A DNA stretch of 64,000 bases, from IMG/VR virus record IMGVR_UViG_3300017963_000261, positions 1-64,000 of that record, one strand, 5' to 3'. Below, one piece after another: positions 32,351 through 40,395 of this stretch. The notes under the pieces were generated by a model. It did not search any database. It had not been told where the DNA came from and saw only the letters and a list, made by a program, of their open reading frames with translations. The stretch is from a virus. The position numbers and the translations under genes were made by a program. Each line of letters starts with the position of its first letter. Position 1 is the first letter of the stretch.

Positions 32351-33668
32351 GCTGGGTATCGAACGCAGGCGCAATAGCCACCTGATGCTCAAGGCGCGCC
32401 AGCACTGGTACAACAATGAGGGCGGGCCGTTCGTGGTGGATGGAGTCAACGTCACCCGTCGTCAGATGGACGTACACGGCGGGCCGGACCCGACGCACTA
32501 TCGATGCGAAACCTGCCAGGCGCTAGAGTGGACATCGCGCACGACGCAAACGAATCGCTGGCACCGGCACAGCTGCAAGAACACGGGGCGATTGAGAGAG
32601 GAAGTTATCGCCTCTTGCAAGCGCCAGGGCAGCGAGTGGTGGACGCACATGCACTCCTGCTACTGGTATGGCGTAGCCCACGACCCGACGCTGAATGCGC
32701 CCAAGATGGCCGTATTCTACACCACGGAACGAGGCTATCGGGAGTTCTGGACACGGGCCGGATTCCACGTCAACATCAACAAGCAGCGGTGCTTTGCCCG
32801 TGCCTGCCAAGTCGAACCGTTCCTGTTGTCCGATATGCCGCGCATCGACTGGAAGCAATACGACCTGTGCCTGATTCACAACCGGCGAGAGGTGGAGCTC
32901 TATCCACGCCCCACAGTGCCTATCATTCTCTTCTGTTGGGACCCGTGGAAAGGAAACCCGCAAGCAGCACTCAATCACTATCAGCCGGAACACGTCATCT
33001 CGCCATCACCGCAATTGTGGTTGGACAAGATGACGATGCCGAAGCACACGAAGGTATGGTTGTATGCAGCCGGAGAGGGCAACTACTTCACGCACCCCAA
33101 CCTGGAACCGACACGCAAGTGCGTGGATTTGGTGGTGCTAGGCGCGCTGTCATCCCAGCACTATGCACCGCGCAAGGCATTTCAGAGACAACTGGAGAGC
33201 CTACCGGGGCGATTCCTGACGCTACACCTGCACGAGCCGAACCACGGGATGACGCTGCCCGAAGCGCCGCTGTCAGAGTACAATGGATTCCTGAACGTGT
33301 ACGTGGACCAGATAGGCCGTGGGCGCTATGCCACGTTCGGGCCGTGTGGCGGGGAAGCGGCCACGATAATGGCGATGAAAACCTACGAGGTGTTGGGAAG
33401 CGGGGCAATTCCCATCCTGCCCGAAGTGCCCGACCTGGCGCGCCTGGGCATCGAGCCGGGGGTACATTACATCCCCTTCTCAGAGATACGGGCGAACAAC
33501 AAGCGGTTGGCCTACCTGTTGGGCCACTACAGCGACCACCGGCACATCGCCCAGGCTGCCGTCAAGTGGCACCAAGAGCACGCCGACCGGCTGTTGTTCG
33601 ATGGATTTGAGAATGTGGTGCAGGCAGCGACGGGGGGCAAGTTCCCACGCAGGAGACTGGATGGATAG
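32343..33668 (+). CDS. GT-B-like glycosyltransferase with N-terminal Cys motif, paralogue of the next protein
   Basis: About 441 residues from TTG 32343, with GAGGGGG upstream. N-terminal motif YRCETCQALEWTSRTTQTN with further Cys residues, then DPTLNAPKMAVFYTTERGY, WDPWKGNPQAALNHYQPE, and a C-terminal donor loop TYEVLGSGAIPILPEVPDL followed by AVKWHQEHADRLLF. The order and wording match residues about 115-550 of the next protein. The YEVLGxGAIP loop is the clearest glycosyltransferase mark. Confidence 0.65.
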   Translation: MVKLGIERRRNSHLMLKARQHWYNNEGGPFVVDGVNVTRRQMDVHGGPDPTHYRCETCQALEWTSRTTQTNRWHRHSCKNTGRLREEVIASCKRQGSEWWTHMHSCYWYGVAHDPTLNAPKMAVFYTTERGYREFWTRAGFHVNINKQRCFARACQVEPFLLSDMPRIDWKQYDLCLIHNRREVELYPRPTVPIILFCWDPWKGNPQAALNHYQPEHVISPSPQLWLDKMTMPKHTKVWLYAAGEGNYFTHPNLEPTRKCVDLVVLGALSSQHYAPRKAFQRQLESLPGRFLTLHLHEPNHGMTLPEAPLSEYNGFLNVYVDQIGRGRYATFGPCGGEAATIMAMKTYEVLGSGAIPILPEVPDLARLGIEPGVHYIPFSEIRANNKRLAYLLGHYSDHRHIAQAAVKWHQEHADRLLFDGFENVVQAATGGKFPRRRLDG

Positions 33669-36227
33669 ATGAAGATGGCAAAGGTACTGCTGAACAACTG
33701 GATGCAGGTGGAAGAACACGGCGAGATCAAGCGTTATCCAGCGGGGACTATCCTGAGCGTCAACCTACGCATTGCCAAAGAGTGGGAGCAGCGGGGAGAT
33801 TGTGCGATCATCGAACTGCCCAAACCTGCGCCAACGTTCTACCCCTGGGAGGATAAAGCACGCCGGCGGGAATTGAGCCAGCGCATCAAGCAGGCACGCA
33901 AGAACGCGGAACCGCCGCCCGTTATGACGCCGGAACCGAAACCGCAACCCAAGCGCCAGCGCAAAGGCCGAAAGCGCACGGTGCGTCCAGCCCCTACCCG
34001 CAGGCCGAGAGTAGGCGATAAGCCAGAACCGCTGACCTACAAAGGCACATCGGAATTGCTGCAAGCGGCACGCAAGTACTGGTTCGACAACGAACCGGAG
34101 TTCGACCTAAATGACATCAACGTGCCGCGTTGGGCAGTGGACACCTATGGCGGGCCATCGGCGCAGTATAATCGCTGCGAGATATGCCAGCGTAGCGAAT
34201 GGCTATCGCGCCTGTCGCAATCCAACCAGTTCGTCGGCCACGATTGCCATTGCTCTGCCCAGTGTTCTCGCCAGTGTGCCAAGCAAGGTGACGACCGATT
34301 CACGCAATGCCACCAGGACTTTTCATCTGCCTTTGGCGTGGACCCGGCGCTGAATGCGCCCAGGGGCGTCTACATTCTCAGCGACAGGTGGTTCGACAAT
34401 CACTTTCGCCCCGGCGGTTCCCACGTCACGTTGAACAAGCGGCGGGGATTGGCCCGTGCGGGGATGTACGACGTGTATCGGCACTCGGAATGGGACACGA
34501 TAGACTGGAAGCGGTATGACTGGGCCTACATCAACAACAGCCGCCAGGTGCCTCTACTGTCTCGCCCGCCCATCCCGTTGCTGATGTACGGTCACGACCA
34601 CTGGAAAGGAAATCCCCAACAGGCCCTCGACCACTACCATCCCGACATTCTGATTACCCCATTCCCCTACCTGTGGTCAACGAATATGAATGTACCGGAG
34701 AACACAGAGGTGCGCCTGTATGCCATCAGCGCATCGCAGTTTTTCACGCGTCCCAATCTCTCAGAGGACAAGCCGCTGGACCTGATGTGCATCGGTGCAA
34801 TGTCGAAAGGGCCGACGGGGCCATACGGGTTACGCATCCTGCTACACGAGCAGATTCAGGAGCTAGGAGGTCCGTGGCGTGTGGGCCATAGCCACGCCGC
34901 GCAATTTGGGTTTGCCCATCCTGATGTGCCGTTGAGCGACGAGGTGACGATGCTCAACTACTATAGCGCGCACCTGGGACGGTCTCGATTCATCGCCTTT
35001 GCCCCGTGCCAGGGCAGGCCCGCCGGTGGAATGTGGATAAAATACTACGAGGTGCTGGGCTGCGGGGCCATTCCCATTATGCCTACCGTGCCCGACCTGG
35101 AGCCGCGCCTAGGTGTCAAGCCCTGGGAGCACTACATCCCGTGGGAGGTCATCGCGGGCGACAATGCAGCACTGGCCGACATCTTGGCGCACTTTGACGA
35201 CCACAAGCACCTGGCGCATAACGCGGTGCGCTGGCATCGGGAGAATGCCGACCGGCTGTTGTTTGGCGGCTTTGAGGATGCTGTGCGTGCGCTGACGAAG
35301 GAAAAGTATCCGCCCCGGCTACTGGAAGAGAAAGCGCAGAGGGACAATCCACGCCCTGCTACCGTGACCTTGACGATCCGCCCGCGCATCCTGACCACGG
35401 CACACGCGCCTCCGCCAGAGGTGACGGTGCTCACCATCCCCCGGCAGTGGCAAGAGCCGTGGCTGACACGGCAAGAGAACACCGTCGGGGCCTGGATGCA
35501 GATGAGGCCCAAGCCAGCGTTGATCTTCTTCTGCGATGACCTGGGCACGGCAGAAGCGGCGGGCAGATGGGAAGCGATTCACGTAGCCGATGGCAAGCGC
35601 AATGACCAGGGCACGCCGCTTATCAGTGACGTGTTCTTGCGCGGGCAGGCATTGGCGCAAACGCCGTTTGTGATGTACTGCAACACGGACGTGGTGACCT
35701 GGGGCATTGATGAGGCGCTGGAATTGGCTCGTGAGCAATTCGAGTCGTTCCTGTTGGTCGGGGCACGCTGGGACGTGGACTGGACGCAGCGCATCCAGTT
35801 TTCGGGCAAGTGGAAAGAACGGCTACTGGACTACACCAAGGGGCACGGCAGGCGACACGCCAAGGGCGCGCTTGACTATTTTGTATTCCCGCGTGGGCTA
35901 TACAAGAGAAAGGACTGGAATGCAGCCGGGGAGGACTTTCCGCCCTATGCCGTGGGGCGCTCTGCCTGGGACAATGCGCTGGTCTGCCAAGCGAACTACT
36001 TAAACGCGAACACGGTGGACTGCTCCGAGTTCGTGACGGCGATACACCAGAATATGCCAAGCAAGAAACGTCCGCCGCAAAGTGAGCAGAGCGAGAAGGG
36101 CATCAACTGGCGCTTTTATGATGCCCGCCATTGCCGCCACCAGTCGGGCAGCGCCAATAACTGTCGGTGGGTACTCAAGCGTGATGGCACATTTGAGGAG
36201 AGGCAGGGGAGTAGGTGGAAGCCATAA
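33669..36227 (+). CDS. Large three-part protein: N-terminal cap, GT-B-like domain, C-terminal GT-A-like domain
   Basis: An 852-residue protein. Residues 1-50 form a beta/helix cap (VEEHGEIKRYPAGTILSVNL); about 50-115 is a Pro/Lys/Arg-rich linker; about 120-555 repeats the preceding protein (YNRCEICQRSEWLSRLSQSN, DHWKGNPQQALDHYHPD, YYEVLGCGAIPIMPTVPDL). From about 590 a new GT-A-like domain begins (EVTVLTIPRQWQEPWLTR), with TPFVMYCNTDVVTWGIDEAL carrying the NTD in place of DxD. Thus one chain may hold two transferase activities. Starts directly after the previous stop. Confidence 0.68.
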   Translation: MKMAKVLLNNWMQVEEHGEIKRYPAGTILSVNLRIAKEWEQRGDCAIIELPKPAPTFYPWEDKARRRELSQRIKQARKNAEPPPVMTPEPKPQPKRQRKGRKRTVRPAPTRRPRVGDKPEPLTYKGTSELLQAARKYWFDNEPEFDLNDINVPRWAVDTYGGPSAQYNRCEICQRSEWLSRLSQSNQFVGHDCHCSAQCSRQCAKQGDDRFTQCHQDFSSAFGVDPALNAPRGVYILSDRWFDNHFRPGGSHVTLNKRRGLARAGMYDVYRHSEWDTIDWKRYDWAYINNSRQVPLLSRPPIPLLMYGHDHWKGNPQQALDHYHPDILITPFPYLWSTNMNVPENTEVRLYAISASQFFTRPNLSEDKPLDLMCIGAMSKGPTGPYGLRILLHEQIQELGGPWRVGHSHAAQFGFAHPDVPLSDEVTMLNYYSAHLGRSRFIAFAPCQGRPAGGMWIKYYEVLGCGAIPIMPTVPDLEPRLGVKPWEHYIPWEVIAGDNAALADILAHFDDHKHLAHNAVRWHRENADRLLFGGFEDAVRALTKEKYPPRLLEEKAQRDNPRPATVTLTIRPRILTTAHAPPPEVTVLTIPRQWQEPWLTRQENTVGAWMQMRPKPALIFFCDDLGTAEAAGRWEAIHVADGKRNDQGTPLISDVFLRGQALAQTPFVMYCNTDVVTWGIDEALELAREQFESFLLVGARWDVDWTQRIQFSGKWKERLLDYTKGHGRRHAKGALDYFVFPRGLYKRKDWNAAGEDFPPYAVGRSAWDNALVCQANYLNANTVDCSEFVTAIHQNMPSKKRPPQSEQSEKGINWRFYDARHCRHQSGSANNCRWVLKRDGTFEERQGSRWKP

Positions 36228-36850
36228 CCGGCATCGGCTTTATGTACGAGCGACTGCATAGTCTCGCCCATCCCGTGATGCTGGACGTAGGCGCACATCA
36301 CGGGGAGTGTTGCTTGGTGGGAGCGATGTTGCACGACCTGACCATTCACGCCTTCGAGCCGCACCCTGATTCTATGGCTGTCTTGCGACGGGTCATTGCA
36401 TCTACGTATATTCCTAGCGTGCATACCTACCAGGTGGCCCTATCGAATGTGCCGGGGACGGGCATACTCAAGGCACCACTGGATGCACGCAAGCGGGGCC
36501 TCGCCACACTGGGCAAGCCATTACGTTTTGGGGAATGGGCGGAACTGCCTGTGTCCGTCACGACGCTGGACCTGTGGGGGGAGGAGAACCACATCAGCCA
36601 CGTTGATCTGATCAAGCTGGACGTAGAGGGAGCAGAGGCACACGTACTGCGCGGGGCGCACGCGCTCATCGAAACGTTCACGCCGATGCTAATCGTGGAG
36701 ATTATAAAGAGGAACCTGAACCAGATGGGCAGCACGACCAGAGACGTGACGGGGCGACTGAAGGAGTGGGGGTACAAGATACGGGAAATCTCAAAGTTCA
36801 CGCACGGGCACGACTTCTACTGTTGGCATAAAGAGGAGCACGCCCTGTGA
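36215..36850 (+). CDS. FkbM-family methyltransferase 2
   Basis: A 211-residue enzyme: motif I VMLDVGAHHGECCLVGA, then IHAFEPHPDSMAVLRRV, and the FkbM signature VDLIKLDVEGAEAHVLRGA followed by MLIVEIIKRNLNQ. GTG start overlaps the large glycosyltransferase gene by 13 bp and the following GT2 gene by 4 bp. Likely methylates a sugar hydroxyl. Confidence 0.84.
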   Translation: MEAITGIGFMYERLHSLAHPVMLDVGAHHGECCLVGAMLHDLTIHAFEPHPDSMAVLRRVIASTYIPSVHTYQVALSNVPGTGILKAPLDARKRGLATLGKPLRFGEWAELPVSVTTLDLWGEENHISHVDLIKLDVEGAEAHVLRGAHALIETFTPMLIVEIIKRNLNQMGSTTRDVTGRLKEWGYKIREISKFTHGHDFYCWHKEEHAL

Positions 36851-37524
36851 CCACCGACATCTTGGTGACTACCCGTGGTCGCCTGGAATACCTGCAACAG
36901 ACGCTAGAGCACATCTATGCGCGCACGCGGGCATCGTACCGACTGCACGTTGTCGATGATTGTTCAGGCAACGTGGATTGGTTGGAGCGCGAATTTGCGG
37001 CGGGGCGCATCCATCACCTATACCTGCGAGGGGAGCACGTCGGGGCGATGGCGAATCAAAACCTTTTGGCCTGGGGCAGCTTCTCCGACCCGGTTGTGCT
37101 GACGGATGACGATGTATTGTGTCCGGACGTTGAACCGGACTGGCTCTCTAGGGGCCTTTCTGCGATGGAGAGCCACAAAGAGGTCGGGATGCTGGCGCTG
37201 CACCATCCAGGGGCCAAGCTCAAAGGCTACAAGGTGAGCCGGGAAGTCACGTACTGCGAGAGTCTAGGCGGGACGTTCCTGTTCATTCGCCGGGACGTGC
37301 TACTCAAGTGCCCGCAACACCACGAGCGGGGCAACCTGGACAGGCCGATGGCACCACGATGTGAGGCGGTCCGTAACGCTGGATTCAAGATAGCCTATTT
37401 GACGCGCACCTACTGTTACCACGTTGGGCAGCACAGCGCGTTGAGTGGGAACAAGTATCGGGGGAGGTTTATTCAGCCGGATGACTGGAAGACATTGGAA
37501 CCACCGGAGAGGTGGCGAAGGTGA
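36847..37524 (+). CDS. GT2-family glycosyltransferase
   Basis: A 225-residue GT-A enzyme: DILVTTRGRLEYLQQTLEHI at the start, RLHVVDDCSGNVDWLER, DDDVLCPDVEPDWL carrying the DxD metal site (about residues 91-93), and ESLGGTFLFIRRDVLLKCP near the acceptor side. GTG start overlaps the previous stop. Compact GT2 enzymes of this size add single sugars; the donor is unknown. Confidence 0.8.
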   Translation: MTTDILVTTRGRLEYLQQTLEHIYARTRASYRLHVVDDCSGNVDWLEREFAAGRIHHLYLRGEHVGAMANQNLLAWGSFSDPVVLTDDDVLCPDVEPDWLSRGLSAMESHKEVGMLALHHPGAKLKGYKVSREVTYCESLGGTFLFIRRDVLLKCPQHHERGNLDRPMAPRCEAVRNAGFKIAYLTRTYCYHVGQHSALSGNKYRGRFIQPDDWKTLEPPERWRR

Positions 37525-38213
37525 GCGACTGGGGTACTGTCTGTGTGGCCGTGCGCCCCACGCGCCCACATTCCCTGGACTTTTGGGCGGCCTGGACGGC
37601 GCTCATCACCAGGGGCTTGCGGCGGGGTGACGTGACGCTTGTGCCCAACCAAGCACTCCCGGGCCACCAGGCCGCCAACGTAGTGGCGCAATCGTTTATG
37701 GATACGGGGCGCGACACGTTGCTGATGATTGACGATGACCAGATATTCGAGGCCGATACCCTGGAACGATTGCGCTCCAATGAGGCCAACTGGGAATATG
37801 ACGTGGTGTGCCCGTTCGTGACGCGGCGCACCTGGCCGCCATTGCCCGTCATCCTGAGACGGCACGAGCCGCAACCGGAGGACGCGCCGCTGGTGGGCAC
37901 GTACTATGACCCGGTAGTTCAGTTCGAGGAGGGTGCGGCATTGCCCGTGGACACGGTAGGCCTACCATTTACGCTGATTCGTCGGCGCGTGTTCGAAGCG
38001 ATGGTGGACGAACGCCTGGGACCGGAGCGTACCGACTACTTTCGCTATGGCCCGCAGCGCGTGGGGCCGGACGTAATGTTCTCTGAGGCTTGCGTGGCGT
38101 TGGGGTTCAAGCTGGCGGTAGACACATCTGTCAAAATCGGCCACGTTGGTGCGATGACGCTGGGCTGGAATGAGTTTGTGGCGTGGCGAGAGGCGCATCG
38201 CGCCAACCATTGA
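37521..38213 (+). CDS. GT-A glycosyltransferase, last gene of the glycan block
   Basis: About 230 residues from GTG 37521, with GAGAGG upstream. The LLMIDDDQIFEADTLERLRS motif supplies a DDD metal site (about residues 71-73), preceded by VTLVPNQALPGHQAANVVAQ. The C-terminus has PDVMFSEACVALGFKLAVDTS and KIGHVGAMTLGWNEF, as in GT2-like phage and bacterial enzymes with a conserved His. The next promoter lies across its stop codon. Confidence 0.72.
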   Translation: MSDWGTVCVAVRPTRPHSLDFWAAWTALITRGLRRGDVTLVPNQALPGHQAANVVAQSFMDTGRDTLLMIDDDQIFEADTLERLRSNEANWEYDVVCPFVTRRTWPPLPVILRRHEPQPEDAPLVGTYYDPVVQFEEGAALPVDTVGLPFTLIRRRVFEAMVDERLGPERTDYFRYGPQRVGPDVMFSEACVALGFKLAVDTSVKIGHVGAMTLGWNEFVAWREAHRANH

Positions 38214-38238
38214 CTAGAGCGTCCGAAAGTGGTATAAT
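38210..38238 (+). promoter_or_regulatory. Consensus promoter at the start of the tail module
   Basis: TTGACT (38210-38215), 17 bp, TATAAT (38233-38238) with the TGG extension. The start is expected near 38245. GAAAGTGGTATAAT is identical to the promoter of the Tat-signal gene. Confidence 0.85.
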
Positions 38239-38244
38239 AGGCAC

Positions 38245-38313
38245 ATAGCAACGCCCCTGGAACGCAGGAGACGCGGGGCTGGTTCCCTCTATGGAGGGGC
38301 CAGCCCCGTTTTT
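38245..38313 (+). ncRNA. Promoter-to-terminator short RNA or attenuator upstream of the tail genes
   Basis: From the predicted start, only about 70 nt are made before a strong terminator: CGGGGCTGG (38274-38282) pairs with CCAGCCCCG (38300-38308), with an inner CCCTC/GAGGG stem, then five T residues. No coding region fits. GCCCC at 38253-38257 can pair instead with the GGGGC of the terminator's left arm, giving an alternative fold. So this is either a small RNA or an attenuator that sets read-through into the tail genes, whose first ATG (38326) is 13 nt after the T run. Confidence 0.6.
38274..38313 (+). terminator. Rho-independent terminator between the glycan and tail modules
   Basis: A nine-base-pair outer stem and a five-base-pair inner stem end in GTTTTT. 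It will also stop transcripts coming from the glycan block. Confidence 0.88.
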
Positions 38314-38325
38314 GTTGGAGACTGA

Positions 38326-39027
38326 ATGATTGAACTGAGGTCAGGCACGCGCATCGTACCCATCGGCGCGGGGATGCGCGTCTATCAGCCGAGGGTGGCG
38401 GCGGCGGCGGCGAACTGGTGGGACCCGAACGGTGATGGCCTCTGCATCTGGGCGGCCTACCAGCCAAAGGGTGCGGCGAGCTATGCGGCATCACTAACGG
38501 ACCTGAGCGGGAATGGCAACGATGCCAGTACGGGCGTGCAGCCGGATTGGGATGCAGTCAACGGATGGAAGTTCAACGGAAGCACGCATTATCTGACGAC
38601 AACGTTCGTGCCGCAGAATGACCAGAGTCAGAGCATGATCATCCAATATACAAATTGTCAGACACTATCTGTCAGAGTACTCTGTGGCATATATGATGGC
38701 GGCGGTCATAATTTTTTCTTCTATCCGTATTATACAAACAACATGGTATACTATGGAAATGGTGCGGCTCGTGCGGCAGCGCCAGGACTCGTGGTGGGGA
38801 ATCTATGCGTTGCCGGAAGTGAAGGCTATCGGAACGGCGGGGCCGAGGGATTAACTATCCCCGGATGGGGTGGTGCGCCGACGAGTTCGGTCATCATCGG
38901 AGGAAGGAATGAAAGTGGGGTATCTGCTCGCCATTGTCAGTATTATTGTCAAGCCTTCGCACTATATGATTGTACATTGACATCGGGACAAGTCTCGGCT
39001 GTCGCGGCGGCGATGGCCGCTTTATAG
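38326..39027 (+). CDS. LamG/concanavalin-like structural protein
   Basis: A 233-residue protein. After WWDPNGDGLCIWAAYQPKGA comes LTDLSGNGNDAST, then WKFNGSTHYLTTT, the standard opening of phage LamG-like jelly-roll domains, ending with ALYDCTLTSGQVSAVAAAMAAL. Such domains bind sugars and decorate heads or tails. The promoter and attenuator upstream mark it as the first gene of its unit. Its position before the connectors favours a head- or neck-attached fibre. Confidence 0.7.
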   Translation: MIELRSGTRIVPIGAGMRVYQPRVAAAAANWWDPNGDGLCIWAAYQPKGAASYAASLTDLSGNGNDASTGVQPDWDAVNGWKFNGSTHYLTTTFVPQNDQSQSMIIQYTNCQTLSVRVLCGIYDGGGHNFFFYPYYTNNMVYYGNGAARAAAPGLVVGNLCVAGSEGYRNGGAEGLTIPGWGGAPTSSVIIGGRNESGVSARHCQYYCQAFALYDCTLTSGQVSAVAAAMAAL

Positions 39028-39038
39028 GAGGATTTAGA

Positions 39039-39320
39039 ATGTCGAACCAAATTGTTGTTCCGAGGACAGCGGGTGAACTAGCTGGCGCTGTGCGAAATGT
39101 GATAGACCGTTTGCAGAGCGTGAAGGACGATTTAGCCAGCCAGAAAGCCTCAATGGACCAAATTGCAGCCAGCAATGACTGGGATAGCCTGGGGACCGCG
39201 CTTGGCTGCACGTCGGCGGAGGCCGAGGCCGTGTATAACCTATATGGTTCCGTATTGGCTGGACCGATGGTCGATTCGTTCCTGATACAGCTTCTTAGCC
39301 GCTTGCAGTATGCTGGATAG
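39039..39320 (+). CDS. Small helical structural-region protein
   Basis: A 93-residue, mostly helical protein (TAGELAGAVRNVIDRLQSVKDDLASQKASM). GGAGGATTTAG lies just before the ATG. No family recognised. It sits between two probable virion proteins. Confidence 0.5.
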   Translation: MSNQIVVPRTAGELAGAVRNVIDRLQSVKDDLASQKASMDQIAASNDWDSLGTALGCTSAEAEAVYNLYGSVLAGPMVDSFLIQLLSRLQYAG

Positions 39321-39327
39321 GTGAACG

Positions 39328-40116
39328 ATGGCAACGCAAGTCCCACCGGTACGTGGCGCTACATTCTACTTTGAAGTATCTCTGGTCTCTCAGTCCGACA
39401 CTGACACATTTCAAAATAATCCAACGCTGGCTTCTGGGGATGTAGTGGTATATAAAGACGGCGCGCTGGATGGCAACATAGACACGCTGCCTACGGCTAT
39501 CGGGGCGGGGCGCGTGGTTCTGGTGACACTCTCGACGGATGAGATGACGGCAGACCGTGTGACGGTGCTTTTTCACGATGCGGCAGGCGATGAGTGGCAG
39601 GACTTGCTTGTGACGATTCACACATCGGCCCAGACGCTCAATACGATTGACACGAACGTGGATGCCATTCTATCCGACACCGGGACTGATGGCGTTGTGC
39701 TGGCCAATGATGCGATTACCTCGGCCAAGTTCGATGAATCGAGTGCGTACCCGCTCACAGCGGCAGACTCCGGCAGCACCTACGTGGCCCGAACGGGTGC
39801 GGACGGTGACACACTAGAGACGCTCAGTGACGAGATTGCAGCACTCAACGATCTATCTGCCGCCCAGGTCAATGCCCAGGTCGTGGATGCGCTGGCAACA
39901 GACACTTACGCCGAACCAGGGCAGGGAGCGCCTAGCGCCACGACCTCCTTGGCGGCGAAGCTTGGCTACCTCTACAAAGCGTGGCGCAATCGCAAGACGG
40001 CGACCAGCACCACAGCGACGCTGTACGCAGACAATGGAACCACAACGGACCAGGCAGCCACCATCAGTGACGACGGCACCACATTCACCTACGGCGAGTG
40101 GGGCACGGGGGCCTGA
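39328..40116 (+). CDS. Putative virion fibre-like protein
   Basis: A 262-residue protein. The first 100 residues are beta-rich (VVYKDGALDGNIDTLPTAIG, RVVLVTLSTDEMTADRVTVLF), like small phage fibre heads. The middle (LNTIDTNVDAILSDTGTDGVVL) and the C-terminal STTATLYADNGTTTDQAATISD are low-complexity Thr/Asp-rich repeats often found in phage fibre or baseplate proteins. Stop overlaps the next ATG. Exact location in the particle is unknown. Confidence 0.55.
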   Translation: MATQVPPVRGATFYFEVSLVSQSDTDTFQNNPTLASGDVVVYKDGALDGNIDTLPTAIGAGRVVLVTLSTDEMTADRVTVLFHDAAGDEWQDLLVTIHTSAQTLNTIDTNVDAILSDTGTDGVVLANDAITSAKFDESSAYPLTAADSGSTYVARTGADGDTLETLSDEIAALNDLSAAQVNAQVVDALATDTYAEPGQGAPSATTSLAAKLGYLYKAWRNRKTATSTTATLYADNGTTTDQAATISDDGTTFTYGEWGTGA

Positions 40117-40391
40117 TGGCAGTAGACACGCGCGGCAAGCGGGCATCGGTGTTGAGCTACGATGCGGAGTTCATCTTTCCCCTCGTGCCCGCCGATGGCA
40201 CTATCGGGCAGAGGGACAGGCAGCACGCCCTGTGGTCTTATGCAGCTTTGATGGGTGCGGTGAGCATTGGGCCTAGTTTGCGCGTAGCCGACTGGATGCG
40301 CCCGGACAGCCGGGCAGCGGAACGGCTGCGACCAGAGTCGCGGCATAGCGAGGGGCTGGTGCCTGCGCTACGCAACATAGACGAGGCGTGA
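40116..40391 (+). CDS. Small structural-region protein
   Basis: A 91-residue protein (MAVDTRGKRASVLSYDAEF...). The C-terminal RVADWMRPDSRAAERLRPES is a loose repeat of W/L-RPxS. Phages carry similar short proteins near the neck genes, often with MRPDS-like tails. Its ATG overlaps the previous stop. Function unknown. Confidence 0.5.
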   Translation: MAVDTRGKRASVLSYDAEFIFPLVPADGTIGQRDRQHALWSYAALMGAVSIGPSLRVADWMRPDSRAAERLRPESRHSEGLVPALRNIDEA

Positions 40392-40395
40392 TACA

